Numbered from the stretch's first letter, positions 24,768 to 33,703 are shown. The stretch is DNA of 64,000 nt from Geoglobus acetivorans (GCF_000789255.1 NZ_CP009552.1:558001-622000), one strand, 5' to 3'. Notes: generated from the letters alone by a model not told the origin. A program made the numbers and translations.

Positions 24768-24839
24768 AGCCAGAGGTTATGTTTCAAATTTATAAAGGCA
24801 TCGTAAGTATTATCTTCCAGCAACCTGAAATGTGATTCA

Positions 24840-25298
24840 ATGCTCAAACCAACGATTGCATCTGCGTTCAGATCAAAGGGCAAGAAAAAAATGGACAGGA
24901 AGGAACTGACATACACGCTCTCATTTGATCTCAAGTATTTCTCGCATGAAACAAGCAAAAAGGTCGTTGATCTTGCAGAGAAAAAGGGATTGCTCAGTGA
25001 AGAGGACGGTCTGCTGACACCATCTTTCAGCTTCGAGGACATCGACGTACCTCCGGGGTTCAAACCAGATGTGAACAGAATCTTCAGGAGTGAGGATGTG
25101 TTTGAGAGGCTGCTGGACGAGATATCACTCAAGCTCGGCAAGGAACGGGCTGATGTGATCAGGGAAATAAACACGAGGCAGATGGAGCTTGGAAATATTC
25201 TCGACGGTGAAGTCGTTGCAATACTCTACGCTCTGGAAAATGGAATTGATGTGAGAAACTATATAGGTGAAGTGGAGGAAGAGATATTCAAGAAATGA
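24840..25298 (+). CDS. DUF2240 family protein
   Basis: A 152-residue archaeal protein of the DUF2240 type, function unknown. The N terminus (TIASAFRSKGKKKMDRKELTY) with basic residues, then LSFDLKYFSHE and a helical C-terminal half are what I associate with this family. Overlaps the phosphoesterase gene by four bases, so the two are likely co-translated. The neighbouring phosphoesterase suggests nucleic-acid or nucleotide processing, but nothing in the sequence proves it. Confidence 0.65.
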   Translation: MLKPTIASAFRSKGKKKMDRKELTYTLSFDLKYFSHETSKKVVDLAEKKGLLSEEDGLLTPSFSFEDIDVPPGFKPDVNRIFRSEDVFERLLDEISLKLGKERADVIREINTRQMELGNILDGEVVAILYALENGIDVRNYIGEVEEEIFKK

Positions 25299-25906
25299 AA
25301 ATCTCTGAAAGCGGAGCGATAAAACTGGGGAAAACGCTTGTCATTGCGGACATACATCTGGGAATTCTTGGTTTTCCTGACTACAGCATCAGGGACAGAA
25401 TACTTGAAGTTGTTCACTCCAGCAAAGCCGAGAGACTTGTGATAAACGGCGATTTCAAGCACAGTCTCGGGAAATACGAGCTCAAACACGTGGAAAAAAT
25501 AATAGGCGAAATCGAAGAACACGTTTCGGAATTATTGCTTCTCAGAGGAAACCACGATGGCCTGCTTCATGAGATTCACGAGGTCCACGATTTTGTGGAG
25601 GTTGGGAACGCCACAATCGCACATGGACACAAGGAGTTTGAAGAGATGCGGGATGCAGGAATATTAATTCTCGCACATTCACACCCTGCTGTGCTCATCA
25701 AGGACTACATCTCCGGACACAAGGAAAGAGCCTGGCTCTTCGGTGAATTAGGGGGCAGGAGGATTATTGTAATGCCGGCCTTCAATGAACTGTGCAGCTC
25801 GACTGCAGTGAATGTTGAGAAACCCGCCGGTTTTATTTTTGGTTACGTGAGAGAATTTGAGGCTTTCACAATCAACGGGTTTTACTTCGGGAGAGTGATA
25901 GTTTAG
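25295..25906 (+). CDS. Calcineurin-like metallophosphoesterase
   Basis: A 203-residue metallophosphoesterase. Metal-binding motifs are present in order: ADIHLG (DxH), NGDFKHS (GD), LLRGNHDG (GNHD), AHGHKEF and ILAHSHPA (H, GHxH-like). Homologues occur across archaea and bacteria, often beside DNA repair or helicase genes, and act on phosphodiesters or phosphomonoesters; the substrate is not known. Its last 35 bases overlap the end of the convergent DUF763 gene on the other strand. Confidence 0.88.
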   Translation: MKISESGAIKLGKTLVIADIHLGILGFPDYSIRDRILEVVHSSKAERLVINGDFKHSLGKYELKHVEKIIGEIEEHVSELLLLRGNHDGLLHEIHEVHDFVEVGNATIAHGHKEFEEMRDAGILILAHSHPAVLIKDYISGHKERAWLFGELGGRRIIVMPAFNELCSSTAVNVEKPAGFIFGYVREFEAFTINGFYFGRVIV

Positions 25907-26924
25907 CCAGTCTTTCAAGCAACGACCTTTTTTCAAAGTCAGAGAGTTCCGCCTGTCTTACTGCCTCCTCCATGAACTCAATAACGTCGTCATAATCTCT
26001 TCTGTTAACCGGAAATGGCACTCCATCCTTACCACCGAGGGCGAAGCTGAACTTTGCCGGGTCTTTTTTGCTGTATTCTGCGTCGTAAACAAGCTCAGCT
26101 ATGAGTGCAAGTGCCCTGATCGCACCCTTTCCAACGCCCCTTACCAGCAACAGGTCCTCAAACCTGTCGGGCTGGAGGCTGTATGCCTTTTCGAGAGCCT
26201 TCCAGTCCACTCTCTTTGGGACAAGCGATTCCCGGTATTTGACCATTGAGAGCACCTTCGAAAAATCAAACCGGTATGTTCCGTCATTGACGATGTCAAG
26301 GATTGTTTTTCTCGCTTCCCCACTATTTTCGGCGGTCAGATCCATCACGCTGTTTTCGAACCTCTGGGTAATTATTCCGGAATGCGGTTCAACAATGCTG
26401 ATATCTTTAAGGTGGTATCTCCGCGCCATTCTCAGGCTCTCGTTCATTCCCTGCTGGATGACAACGAAATGCTTTCTGGTGAAGACAATGGTATGGTGGT
26501 ACAGGTCGTAGCCATCCTGAAGAGCGGCACTGTCAAGCTTTGCTGAAAGCCTGCTTGCCCTTATAAGCTCGACCCTTTTTCTCTCACCAATTCCAAGCTC
26601 GCTGGCGAACTTTTCTATCTCTTCGACGGTTTTCAGGGCATTGCCACCCTTTCCACCTGCGATCCTCAAATCGAATTCATCTGTGTTGAGAACGCTCTTC
26701 AGAACACCGGTCAGGACAGTGGTTGAACCGGAGGAATTCCAGTCAAAGCCAAGCACGTTTGAAAAACTCTGGAAGAATATTGGATCGGAAAGCCTGTTGA
26801 TGACCTCCTTTTCACCATATTCCTGAATTATTAACGTTAAAATTGGCCTTGCAAGCTTTTTCATTCTGTTCAGCAGCCAGTACGGGGCCTTCCCGTAGTG
26901 AAGTGGAAGATATATGCTGTTCAC
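25872..26924 (-). CDS. DUF763 family protein
   Basis: A 350-residue protein of the DUF763 family, uncharacterised but conserved in archaea and some bacteria. Recognised by LPLHYGKAPYWLLNRM at the N terminus, LRIAGGKGGNALKTVEEI, the TRKHFVVIQQGMNESLRMARRYH region, and a helix-hairpin-helix-like segment (FEDLLLVRGVGKGAIRALALIAELVY, about 255-285), which suggests DNA or RNA binding. Its 3' end overlaps the phosphoesterase gene tail to tail. Function unknown. Confidence 0.82.
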   Translation of the reverse strand: MNSIYLPLHYGKAPYWLLNRMKKLARPILTLIIQEYGEKEVINRLSDPIFFQSFSNVLGFDWNSSGSTTVLTGVLKSVLNTDEFDLRIAGGKGGNALKTVEEIEKFASELGIGERKRVELIRASRLSAKLDSAALQDGYDLYHHTIVFTRKHFVVIQQGMNESLRMARRYHLKDISIVEPHSGIITQRFENSVMDLTAENSGEARKTILDIVNDGTYRFDFSKVLSMVKYRESLVPKRVDWKALEKAYSLQPDRFEDLLLVRGVGKGAIRALALIAELVYDAEYSKKDPAKFSFALGGKDGVPFPVNRRDYDDVIEFMEEAVRQAELSDFEKRSLLERLAKLSLSRSKTR

Positions 26925-26955
26925 GAATTATGTTTTAAAAAAAGAGATAAAAAAG

Positions 26956-27384
26956 TTATTCATTGAAATACCTTTCAAGTATGCCCTTCAGAGCCATTGC
27001 GTGCCTGTGTTCGTCTCTTGACGCTTCATCCCAGATGTCGTGCACCTCGTCAAGCCCATTTTCCTTGGCCTCAAGAGCGACCTTTCTCTTGTGAACGTTC
27101 GCCTTCATCTCTCCATTCAGCATGTACTCCAGACTCTCCTTCAGAGTTTCCTTTATTTTTCCATTGAGTTCAGCAAATCTGCTTGCGTGATAAGCCTCAT
27201 CCATTGCTATTCTCTGGAGTATGGCTGCGATTTCAGGATATCCCTCTCTCTCGGCCTGTCTGGCCATGGCGAGATAAAGTCCAACCTCCATGCACTCTCC
27301 CATGAATTCCCTCTCAACGAACTCCTCAAAATCGGTTCCCTTTGCAATTCCAATTTTGTTCTTATTTTCACCAAACTCTACCAT
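26956..27384 (-). CDS. Rubrerythrin-type di-iron protein, no rubredoxin domain
   Basis: A 142-residue ferritin-like four-helix protein with two carboxylate-histidine iron motifs: GECMEVGLYL with MDEAYH (ExxH), and EMKANVHKR with SRDEHRHAM. It corresponds to the di-iron domain of rubrerythrins, which reduce peroxide in anaerobes, but it has no C-terminal rubredoxin domain, so electrons must come from a separate protein. Start chosen at MVEFGENKNK; 17 extra upstream codons in frame overlap the promoter. Fits oxidative defence of a strict anaerobe. Confidence 0.86.
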   Translation of the reverse strand: MVEFGENKNKIGIAKGTDFEEFVEREFMGECMEVGLYLAMARQAEREGYPEIAAILQRIAMDEAYHASRFAELNGKIKETLKESLEYMLNGEMKANVHKRKVALEAKENGLDEVHDIWDEASRDEHRHAMALKGILERYFNE

Positions 27385-27496
27385 GTTTTGTACTATATCG
27401 GTTCGATATTTAAACGTTTCGATTGAGTTAAACAACTAACTGAATTGCCATGCTATACAATTGAGTAACAGAAAGTGTATAGATTGTTCCTGAAAT

Positions 27497-28291
27497 TTAA
27501 AAAATGGAATTCACCCACACGAGAATAACGCTAAAAACTCCCAGGAGCTTCATGGACGAAACCAGCACAATTGCAACGAGGAGTCTGTGGACCCATACGG
27601 CAGCACCCTTTTTTGAAGCAAATTTCACCCCGAGATACGCCCCCAACATGCTCCCCAGTGCGAGAATTGCTCCTACCGTCCACACCACCTGACCATTAAG
27701 CATGAAGACTGCAAGAGCGGGCAATGTGAGGAGCAGAGTTACAAAAACCTTGATGGCATTTGCCCTGAGAATGTCCATACCGGAAATGAGAACAAGTGAG
27801 GATATGAGGAATATCCCGACTCCCGCCTGAATAAAACCCCCGTAAACACCGGTCAGGAAATACACCACCGGTTCGAGAAATGCAACTCTGTGTCTCTTTT
27901 TTCCACCCTCGACCCATCTCTTGGGGTTCAGGAGCATTATGACAAGCATCAGAACCATTATTGCCCCAATCACTCTCCTCATCAGCTCTTCGTTTAGATC
28001 CACTGCAATCTGAGCTCCGAGAACTGCCCCAACCATGGCAGGAACTGCGAAGCGAACAGAGGACTTTGGGTCAAGAAAACCGTGGGATTGAAAACCCCTC
28101 ATACCGACAAGGCTCTGGAGAAGTATTGCAACCCTGTTTGTTCCATTGGCAACATTTGCGGGAAGTCCTAAGAAAATCAGCAGTGGAAGAGTTATGAGCG
28201 AACCGCTACCTGCAAGTGTGTTTATGAACCCAGACAGGATTCCCGCCAGAATTGTGAGGATGTAAAAATACCATTCCAGAGTACCACCCAT
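27497..28291 (-). CDS. TSUP (TauE/SafE) family anion exporter
   Basis: A 264-residue membrane protein with about eight hydrophobic helices, of the sulfite/sulfonate exporter family. Seen: GFINTLAGSGSLITLPLLIFLGLPANVANGTNR in the first repeat (positions about 20-55) and YGGFIQAGVGIFLISSLVLI in the second repeat, the twin signatures of the family. In sulfur-metabolising archaea these may move sulfite or organic sulfonates; substrate not determined. ATG 28291 is preferred over GTG 28309 because of a TATA-like tract about 27 bases upstream. Confidence 0.85.
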   Translation of the reverse strand: MGGTLEWYFYILTILAGILSGFINTLAGSGSLITLPLLIFLGLPANVANGTNRVAILLQSLVGMRGFQSHGFLDPKSSVRFAVPAMVGAVLGAQIAVDLNEELMRRVIGAIMVLMLVIMLLNPKRWVEGGKKRHRVAFLEPVVYFLTGVYGGFIQAGVGIFLISSLVLISGMDILRANAIKVFVTLLLTLPALAVFMLNGQVVWTVGAILALGSMLGAYLGVKFASKKGAAVWVHRLLVAIVLVSSMKLLGVFSVILVWVNSIF

Positions 28292-28367
28292 GTTCAAATC
28301 ATTCAGCACAGGTTTTTAGTTTTTTGAGCATCGCAACTGATAAATTCACCCAATTTCTATAAAGAAC

Positions 28368-29771
28368 ATGCATGAAACAATCGATTCCAGACACATGAAC
28401 GCTCTTGACTTAAACTGTGAATTTTTCGGGCTTTCGAGACTTCAGCTGATGGAAAATGCGGGAAAAGGTGTTGCCGAGGAAATCCTCAGCAGATTCGATC
28501 AGGGCAGGGTCGTTATTTTTGCCGGGACGGGAAACAACGGAGGAGATGCTTTTGTCGCTGCAAGGTTTCTTAAAGGATTTGACGTTGAAATCGTTCTGGC
28601 AGGAGAGGTGAAAAGCGAACTTGCCAGAAGAAATCTGTCCATTCTCGAAAAGGCGGGCCTGCCCGTTCACAGGTGGGGTAGCTATGAGTTCGGGGGTGGT
28701 GACATAATCGTAGACGCCCTCCTTGGAACAGGTATCAGGGGTAAGCTGAGAGAGCCATACAGGACGATTATTGAGAGAATAAACGAATCTGATGGATTCA
28801 AAGTTTCTGTGGATGTTCCAAGCGGACTTGATGCAGATACCGGAGAATACGAGACGGCAGTTAGGGCAGACCTCACCGTAACATTCCACAGAGCCAAACC
28901 CGGGCTTTTCAGGGCGGGTGAACTTGCGGGAGAGATCGTGGTTAAAGACATTGGAATTCCAGAACTTTTTGAGAAGCTTTCGGGCCCTGGAGATTTCAAA
29001 CTGGCTTACAGGCGATTTGAGGATGCTCACAAGGGCATGCACGGCAGAGTTCTCGTTGTCGGCGGTTCCCCGTACATAGGTGCTCCGGTTCTCTCTGCCC
29101 TTGCAGCCCTGAAGGCCGGGGCAGACATCGTAACACTCGCCGTTCCTGAAAGCATATATCCTCTGGCTGGCTCATTCTCTCCGGAGCTTATCGTGAAGTC
29201 AATTCCCGGAGATGAACTGACTGCAGAAAACGTTTCGGAGATTCTCAGGCTGGCTGAAAAGCATGATGTTGTTGTTTTCGGCATGGGGACGGTCGATAAA
29301 GGAGATGTTGCAGAGGAGATATCAAAGAGGGTTGAAAAAATGGTGATTGACGCCGGAGGGCTGACGTCCAGCATTAACTGCAGTGCGATTCTGACGCCCC
29401 ATGCTGGAGAGTTCAGAAGGGTGTTCGGGAAGGAGGCCAGCGAGATTAACGTCATAGGAGCTGCAGAAAAAAGTGGCACATGCATAATCCTCAAGGGTAA
29501 GAGGGACATAATATCTGACGGAGAGAGAATAAAATACAACGATACCGGAAATGCCGGTATGACTGTGGGAGGTACAGGCGATGTGCTTGCAGGGATTGCC
29601 GGAGCGCTTTTTGCGGTAAACGACGATGCCTTCACCGCTGCATGTGCCTCAGCTTTTATTGCAGGCTATGCCGGTGATCTGTGCTTTGAGGAAAAGGGCT
29701 ACAATTTCACGGCCCTCGACGTTATTGAAAAACTGCCCCATGCCGTAAAAAAGATAATGGAACTAAAATAG
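28368..29771 (+). CDS. nnr: Bifunctional NAD(P)HX epimerase/dehydratase Nnr
   Basis: A 467-residue fusion that repairs hydrated NADH and NADPH. N-terminal YjeF_N epimerase domain (about 1-205) with FAGTGNNGGDAFVAARFL and DALLGTGIRG; C-terminal ADP-dependent dehydratase domain (about 215-467), ribokinase-like, with GRVLVVGGSPYIGAPVLSA, LTPHAGEFRRVFG and the catalytic NAGMTVGGTGDVLAGIAG. Useful at high growth temperature, where NAD(P)H hydrates form quickly. Its last nine bases overlap the convergent CetZ gene. Confidence 0.94.
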   Translation: MHETIDSRHMNALDLNCEFFGLSRLQLMENAGKGVAEEILSRFDQGRVVIFAGTGNNGGDAFVAARFLKGFDVEIVLAGEVKSELARRNLSILEKAGLPVHRWGSYEFGGGDIIVDALLGTGIRGKLREPYRTIIERINESDGFKVSVDVPSGLDADTGEYETAVRADLTVTFHRAKPGLFRAGELAGEIVVKDIGIPELFEKLSGPGDFKLAYRRFEDAHKGMHGRVLVVGGSPYIGAPVLSALAALKAGADIVTLAVPESIYPLAGSFSPELIVKSIPGDELTAENVSEILRLAEKHDVVVFGMGTVDKGDVAEEISKRVEKMVIDAGGLTSSINCSAILTPHAGEFRRVFGKEASEINVIGAAEKSGTCIILKGKRDIISDGERIKYNDTGNAGMTVGGTGDVLAGIAGALFAVNDDAFTAACASAFIAGYAGDLCFEEKGYNFTALDVIEKLPHAVKKIMELK

Positions 29772-30932
29772 TGGCTCAAGGTCTTCTTCATCGAACAGAG
29801 AAATTGTCTTTTCTATTCTTACCTTTTCTGCCTCCTCAACCTCTTCCCTGGCCTCTGCTGCAAGTTTCTGGAGCTGTTTGACTCTCGGTATTTCGGTTAC
29901 GTTTGCAAGAACCACCAGTGCGGCAACATGCTTCGTCCTCCTCGTCGGGTAATCACCCGCTCTGACCTCCACTCCGGCAATCTGTTCTTCAAGCCAGAGT
30001 TTGGCCTTCTCAAGTCCCTTTCTGTCCAGGTACTCTGGCGGACCGGCCACAAGCACCAATGCCCTTTCTGCGCTCGAGATGTTGCACGGTATTGTCAATC
30101 TTCCAAGGGCAGCCTTTCTGACAAGCGTGGCGATTTTTGTCGATTTGTCCTCTTCGGCCGTAACCAGTTCTGTCTCCTTCTTCTTGAAAAGTCCGAATAA
30201 TCCTGTTTTTTTCTTCTCCTGCACTGGCAGTGTTGCATAGCCTATCGAGGATATTCCTCCACCCCTGAGTGTGTTGATAACCTCGGAGCTGTCGACAACC
30301 ATTTCACCAACGAGATTTTCCTCCACAGGCTCTCCTGCCCTGGCAAGAATGGCAAGCCTTCTGACGATTTCTTCATTTATCTTTGCGTAGCTTTCCTTGA
30401 GACTCAGACCCTCAAACTTCCAGGCACCATTATCAACAAGAATCAGGTTATCAACATATTTCAGAAGGGTGATCATGCTCCTTGCAGCGTTGAGTGAGTA
30501 AAGCTTTCCTTCCTCAGGCGCAGGAAGCACGCCAACACAGTATACTGGCTCGGAATACATTTCGGACAGATATTTGGCGAGAACCGGGCTGCCACCACTG
30601 CCAGTTCCGCCACCAAGTCCGGCTATGATGAGGAAAGCGTCAACTTCATGCGTCCCCATCTCATCAATCGCATTGAGAATGGTCTCAATTTCCTCCTGAG
30701 CCACTTTTGCACCGAGTTTGTTGTCTGTCCCGACACCGTGACCCTTTACGGTCGTCTGTCCGATAAGAATTCTGTTTTTCGGGGGAATGTGCTTCAACCC
30801 CATCAGGTCTGTTCGTGCAGTATTTACTGCAAGAGCTTTAAGTGTGTTCGTACCCCTGAGCTTCTCGTTTTCCATGAACAGATCAAGTATTTTTCCACCG
30901 GCCTGACCAAATCCTATTGCGAAGAACCTCAT
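29763..30932 (-). CDS. cetZ: Tubulin-superfamily protein CetZ
   Basis: A 389-residue GTPase of the archaeal CetZ branch of the tubulin/FtsZ superfamily. N-terminal FAIGFGQAGGKILDLF replaces the FtsZ start, and the tubulin signature appears as GLGGGTGSGGSP near 105-115; the T7-loop region follows in the middle. An insert of basic and Glu residues (KKKTGLFGLFKKKETEL, about 235-250) and a Glu-rich C-terminal tail ending DEEDLEPLF are seen. In Haloferax, CetZ1 controls cell shape and is needed for normal swimming; a similar role here is inference. Single gene on its strand. Confidence 0.9.
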   Translation of the reverse strand: MRFFAIGFGQAGGKILDLFMENEKLRGTNTLKALAVNTARTDLMGLKHIPPKNRILIGQTTVKGHGVGTDNKLGAKVAQEEIETILNAIDEMGTHEVDAFLIIAGLGGGTGSGGSPVLAKYLSEMYSEPVYCVGVLPAPEEGKLYSLNAARSMITLLKYVDNLILVDNGAWKFEGLSLKESYAKINEEIVRRLAILARAGEPVEENLVGEMVVDSSEVINTLRGGGISSIGYATLPVQEKKKTGLFGLFKKKETELVTAEEDKSTKIATLVRKAALGRLTIPCNISSAERALVLVAGPPEYLDRKGLEKAKLWLEEQIAGVEVRAGDYPTRRTKHVAALVVLANVTEIPRVKQLQKLAAEAREEVEEAEKVRIEKTISLFDEEDLEPLF

Positions 30933-31027
30933 GTTTAATGCACCTTCTTATCTTTTTTCTTTTCTTTAAAGACTCCCCACTGAAATATAATCTTTTTCTA
31001 CTGCCCCGCCACCCTGCAGCCGTTAAG

Positions 31028-31118
31028 TACATTTTGTAAAATACATGTCAAAAATTGCATTCTCTTCAATATTTATTTTCCGGTATCTATTATAATTTCA
31101 TCAAAAATTATATATACT
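31028..31118 (+). promoter_or_regulatory. Promoter of small membrane protein gene with TACA-N3-TGTA site
   Basis: TATA box attatatatacta at 31107-31118, about 45 bases before the start. About 70 bases further upstream lies the palindrome TACA-TTT-TGTA (31028-31038), the reverse complement of the site TACA-AAA-TGTA at the archaellin promoter. Confidence 0.45.
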
Positions 31119-31157
31119 AATAATGACAAATTGTATACTGTACAAGAGGGGATGAAT

Positions 31158-31316
31158 ATGTCAGGAGAGTTGTTTGTGTATGTTCTGTTCGCTGGAGGCT
31201 TAATTTCTGCAGGAATACTCGTTGTTGTGTCAGTGGGTGGAATAATAAAGGCAGTTTCCACCATGCTCGGTGGAAAGAAAGAATCGGCTAAAGCTTACAC
31301 GACCTCAGGGGTCTGA
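31158..31316 (+). CDS. Small membrane protein of 52 residues
   Basis: A short protein with one strong transmembrane helix (about 4-35, ELFVYVLFAGGLISAGILVVVSVGGIIKAV) and a short basic tail (GGKKESAKAYTTSG). Not recognised. Support for being real: an AT-rich TATA box at 31107-31118, a GAGGGGAT ribosome site, and an ATG (31158) at the right spacing; a second ATG six bases earlier is possible. Its last 12 bases overlap the end of the convergent korB gene. Small proteins of this kind often attach to larger membrane complexes; partner unknown. Confidence 0.65.
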   Translation: MSGELFVYVLFAGGLISAGILVVVSVGGIIKAVSTMLGGKKESAKAYTTSGV

Positions 31317-32114
31317 ATGAAATTCCCGTGATCTCATATCTCTTTCACAACTTTTTTTGGGAACTCTCAGTGAGTTGAGGAGGGTCTCCTCAAACGTCTG
31401 TTTTTCTGTCCTGAACAGCAATCCGGTTGCCACCCCATCACTGACCAGTTTTAATGCCTCATCAAAACTTTCTGCCGGTTCAGCGACGTAAACGTTTTCT
31501 CTGTAGTAATCCCAGGTGTTGTTGAACGTGATGCAAGGCTGGAGAATCTCAACAAAAGCGAATCCCCTGTGTTTTATCGCATCATACATCAGATCCGATA
31601 GCTGGCTGACATTTCCGGCAAACCCCCTGGCAATGAAGGTTGCTCCCGACACAAGGGCTATAAGTGCCGGGTTTATTGGCCATTCTGGATTTCCGGCTGG
31701 AGTTGTTCTCGTTTTCTTCCCTCTGGGCGTTGTCGCTGTGAACTGACCCGTTGTCAGTCCGAAAACCTGATTGTTGTGGAGGAACAGAGCAACATCGGTG
31801 TTCCTTTTGGCAGCATGTATGAAATGCTCCATCCCCTCGTTCAGGGCATCACCGTCTCCGGAAAATCCGGAAACCAGGAGTTCAGGATTCGCAAGCTTTA
31901 TGCCAGTCATAAGCGGTAGCACTCTTCCGTGAATTGTGTGAAATGTGGGTATATCGAGATAATCCGGCATTCTGCCATGACAGCCTATCCCGGCAACAGA
32001 GACAATCCTGCCCCTTTTTACACCCTCACTCTCAAGCCTTTCAATAACCCTTCTGAAAGCCTTGAGGATTCCAAAATTGCCGCATCCCGGGCACCATTCT
32101 ATCTTGCTCTTCAT
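31305..32114 (-). CDS. korB: 2-oxoacid:ferredoxin oxidoreductase, beta subunit
   Basis: A 269-residue thiamine-diphosphate-binding beta subunit. Seen: IEWCPGCGNFGILKAF at the N terminus with the CxxC pair for cluster binding, the ThDP motif FSGDGDALNEGMEHFIHAAKRN and HNNQVFGLTTGQ, and a C-terminal CITFNNT. Pairs with the alpha subunit just upstream to oxidise a 2-oxoacid (2-oxoglutarate or a branched-chain 2-oxoacid) to acyl-CoA with ferredoxin reduction. Start set at ATG 32114, four bases after GGGGTGAT; earlier GTG/ATG codons overlap the korA stop. Confidence 0.85.
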   Translation of the reverse strand: MKSKIEWCPGCGNFGILKAFRRVIERLESEGVKRGRIVSVAGIGCHGRMPDYLDIPTFHTIHGRVLPLMTGIKLANPELLVSGFSGDGDALNEGMEHFIHAAKRNTDVALFLHNNQVFGLTTGQFTATTPRGKKTRTTPAGNPEWPINPALIALVSGATFIARGFAGNVSQLSDLMYDAIKHRGFAFVEILQPCITFNNTWDYYRENVYVAEPAESFDEALKLVSDGVATGLLFRTEKQTFEETLLNSLRVPKKSCERDMRSREFHSDP

Positions 32115-32119
32115 ACCCA

Positions 32120-33703
32120 TCACCCCAGAAGTTCCCTGAGTTCATCGGGTGTGAACGGCCTCCCATCCCACTTGTTCACCCTTTTAACCTCAACACCGTG
32201 CATCTCAAGAAGTTTCGCAAGCTGTCCTGTGTAGTTCTGTTCCACCACGACAGCGTGAGCAAGACCGGGTTTAATGAACGGTCTGAGGTATCTCGGTACC
32301 GCCACTCTGTACCCCAGTTCCTCAGCAACCTCGTAAACTGGACCAAATGTAGATCCCCATGTTACAATCGTGTCTTTACCCTTTAAAAAGAACTTCCAGG
32401 CCCTGTCACGTATGTCTTCCCTGAGAAGGTTTTCTTTTAGCATTCTTTTCTCATGCATCTGCGTTCTAACCGACGCATCGTCGGTGGTAATACCAAACTC
32501 GTCGTGTTCGTTGGAGTTTGCCTTCACAATGGCAGGCGGTACTGCGTATTTCGAGATACCGCTTTCGGTTACTTCATACCGCATGTATTCGCCTTCACTG
32601 CTCTTCACAATTTCAATCTCTTCGATCAGATTGGTCCTCTCGATTTCAGCAGTTTTGTAGCTCTCAACAAGGTTTTTATCGGTGAGCAGAATGGCCGGAA
32701 TCTGGTACTTCCATGCAATGTTCATAAGCTCTGCAGACAGGTAAAAAGCCTCCTCCACACTGTAGGGACATGCCACAGCCATCGGAAACTCTCCGTGTGC
32801 CGGGTGCATCGCAAAATAAAGGTCTTCCTGACCGTGATATGTCGCCATGCCGGTGGATGGAGAGGTTCTCTGTGCCTCGATCACAAGCAGTGGAATCTCT
32901 GCCATCCCGGCGAGGCTTATTGACTCGGCCATGAGTGCAAAACCCCCACCACTCGTTCCGGTTGCACTTCTTTTTCCAGCATAAGCACTTCCTATCGCCA
33001 TACCCACCGCAGCAATCTCGCTTTCAGGCTGATACGCCACGATTTCCCTCTTTTTTATGAGATAGTGCAAAATTGGAGATGCCGGTGTCATCGGGTAGGC
33101 ATAGAAATGGGTCAAACCTGCAGAAATCAACCCCTCTGCTATTGCCACAGCACCGGACACGAGCTTCTTTCTCCTGCCTATTTTTTCGAGCCTCATTTTT
33201 GGGTCATATCTGCTTCTGTAATACTCATACGCAGCCTTTGCTATGGTGATGTCGTCCTTGGCCCTTGCTCCAAACCTGTCTGAGAATATTCTCTCCAGAA
33301 TATCGAATTCGATGTCGAGGTATGCTGCGAGGGCACCGAGCGATGCCGCATTCCTGAAAATATTGGGCTCCTGTTCTTCTTTGATGATTTCGGTCATGGG
33401 AATGCCAATGCCCCCGCATTTGAACTTGGTATCGTAGATCAGGTCTCCCCTGAGATAGGGCCTGTACAGTTCATACGCATAATCTTCGAGGCAGATCATC
33501 AGATCAAAGTATTTTCTGTGGGAGTTTATCTCTCTGTCCGACATCCTCACAATGCTGGCGTTATGCCCACCCCGAATTATGGACTGGTATTCCTGATACA
33601 CAAAAACGCTGTAACCAAAATGGGCGAAGAGCTCTGCCGCAAGCTCTCCTGCTTCTTTAACACCATCACCTGCAGCACCAACTATGCAAACGTTCAAATC
33701 CAT
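32120..33703 (-). CDS. korA: 2-oxoacid:ferredoxin oxidoreductase, fused gamma-alpha subunit
   Basis: A 527-residue protein joining the gamma domain (about 1-180, VCIVGAAGDGVKEAGELAAEL and YQEYQSIIRGGHNASIVRMS) to the alpha domain (from about 190, FYAYPMTPASPILHYLIKKREI and GTSGGGFALMAESISLAGM), with a C-terminal transketolase-like domain (TIVTWGSTFGPVYEV). This fused arrangement is typical of two-subunit KorAB-type enzymes. No ferredoxin-like delta subunit is adjacent. Single transcription unit with korB; its AT-rich upstream region is shared by no other gene. Confidence 0.88.
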   Translation of the reverse strand: MDLNVCIVGAAGDGVKEAGELAAELFAHFGYSVFVYQEYQSIIRGGHNASIVRMSDREINSHRKYFDLMICLEDYAYELYRPYLRGDLIYDTKFKCGGIGIPMTEIIKEEQEPNIFRNAASLGALAAYLDIEFDILERIFSDRFGARAKDDITIAKAAYEYYRSRYDPKMRLEKIGRRKKLVSGAVAIAEGLISAGLTHFYAYPMTPASPILHYLIKKREIVAYQPESEIAAVGMAIGSAYAGKRSATGTSGGGFALMAESISLAGMAEIPLLVIEAQRTSPSTGMATYHGQEDLYFAMHPAHGEFPMAVACPYSVEEAFYLSAELMNIAWKYQIPAILLTDKNLVESYKTAEIERTNLIEEIEIVKSSEGEYMRYEVTESGISKYAVPPAIVKANSNEHDEFGITTDDASVRTQMHEKRMLKENLLREDIRDRAWKFFLKGKDTIVTWGSTFGPVYEVAEELGYRVAVPRYLRPFIKPGLAHAVVVEQNYTGQLAKLLEMHGVEVKRVNKWDGRPFTPDELRELLG

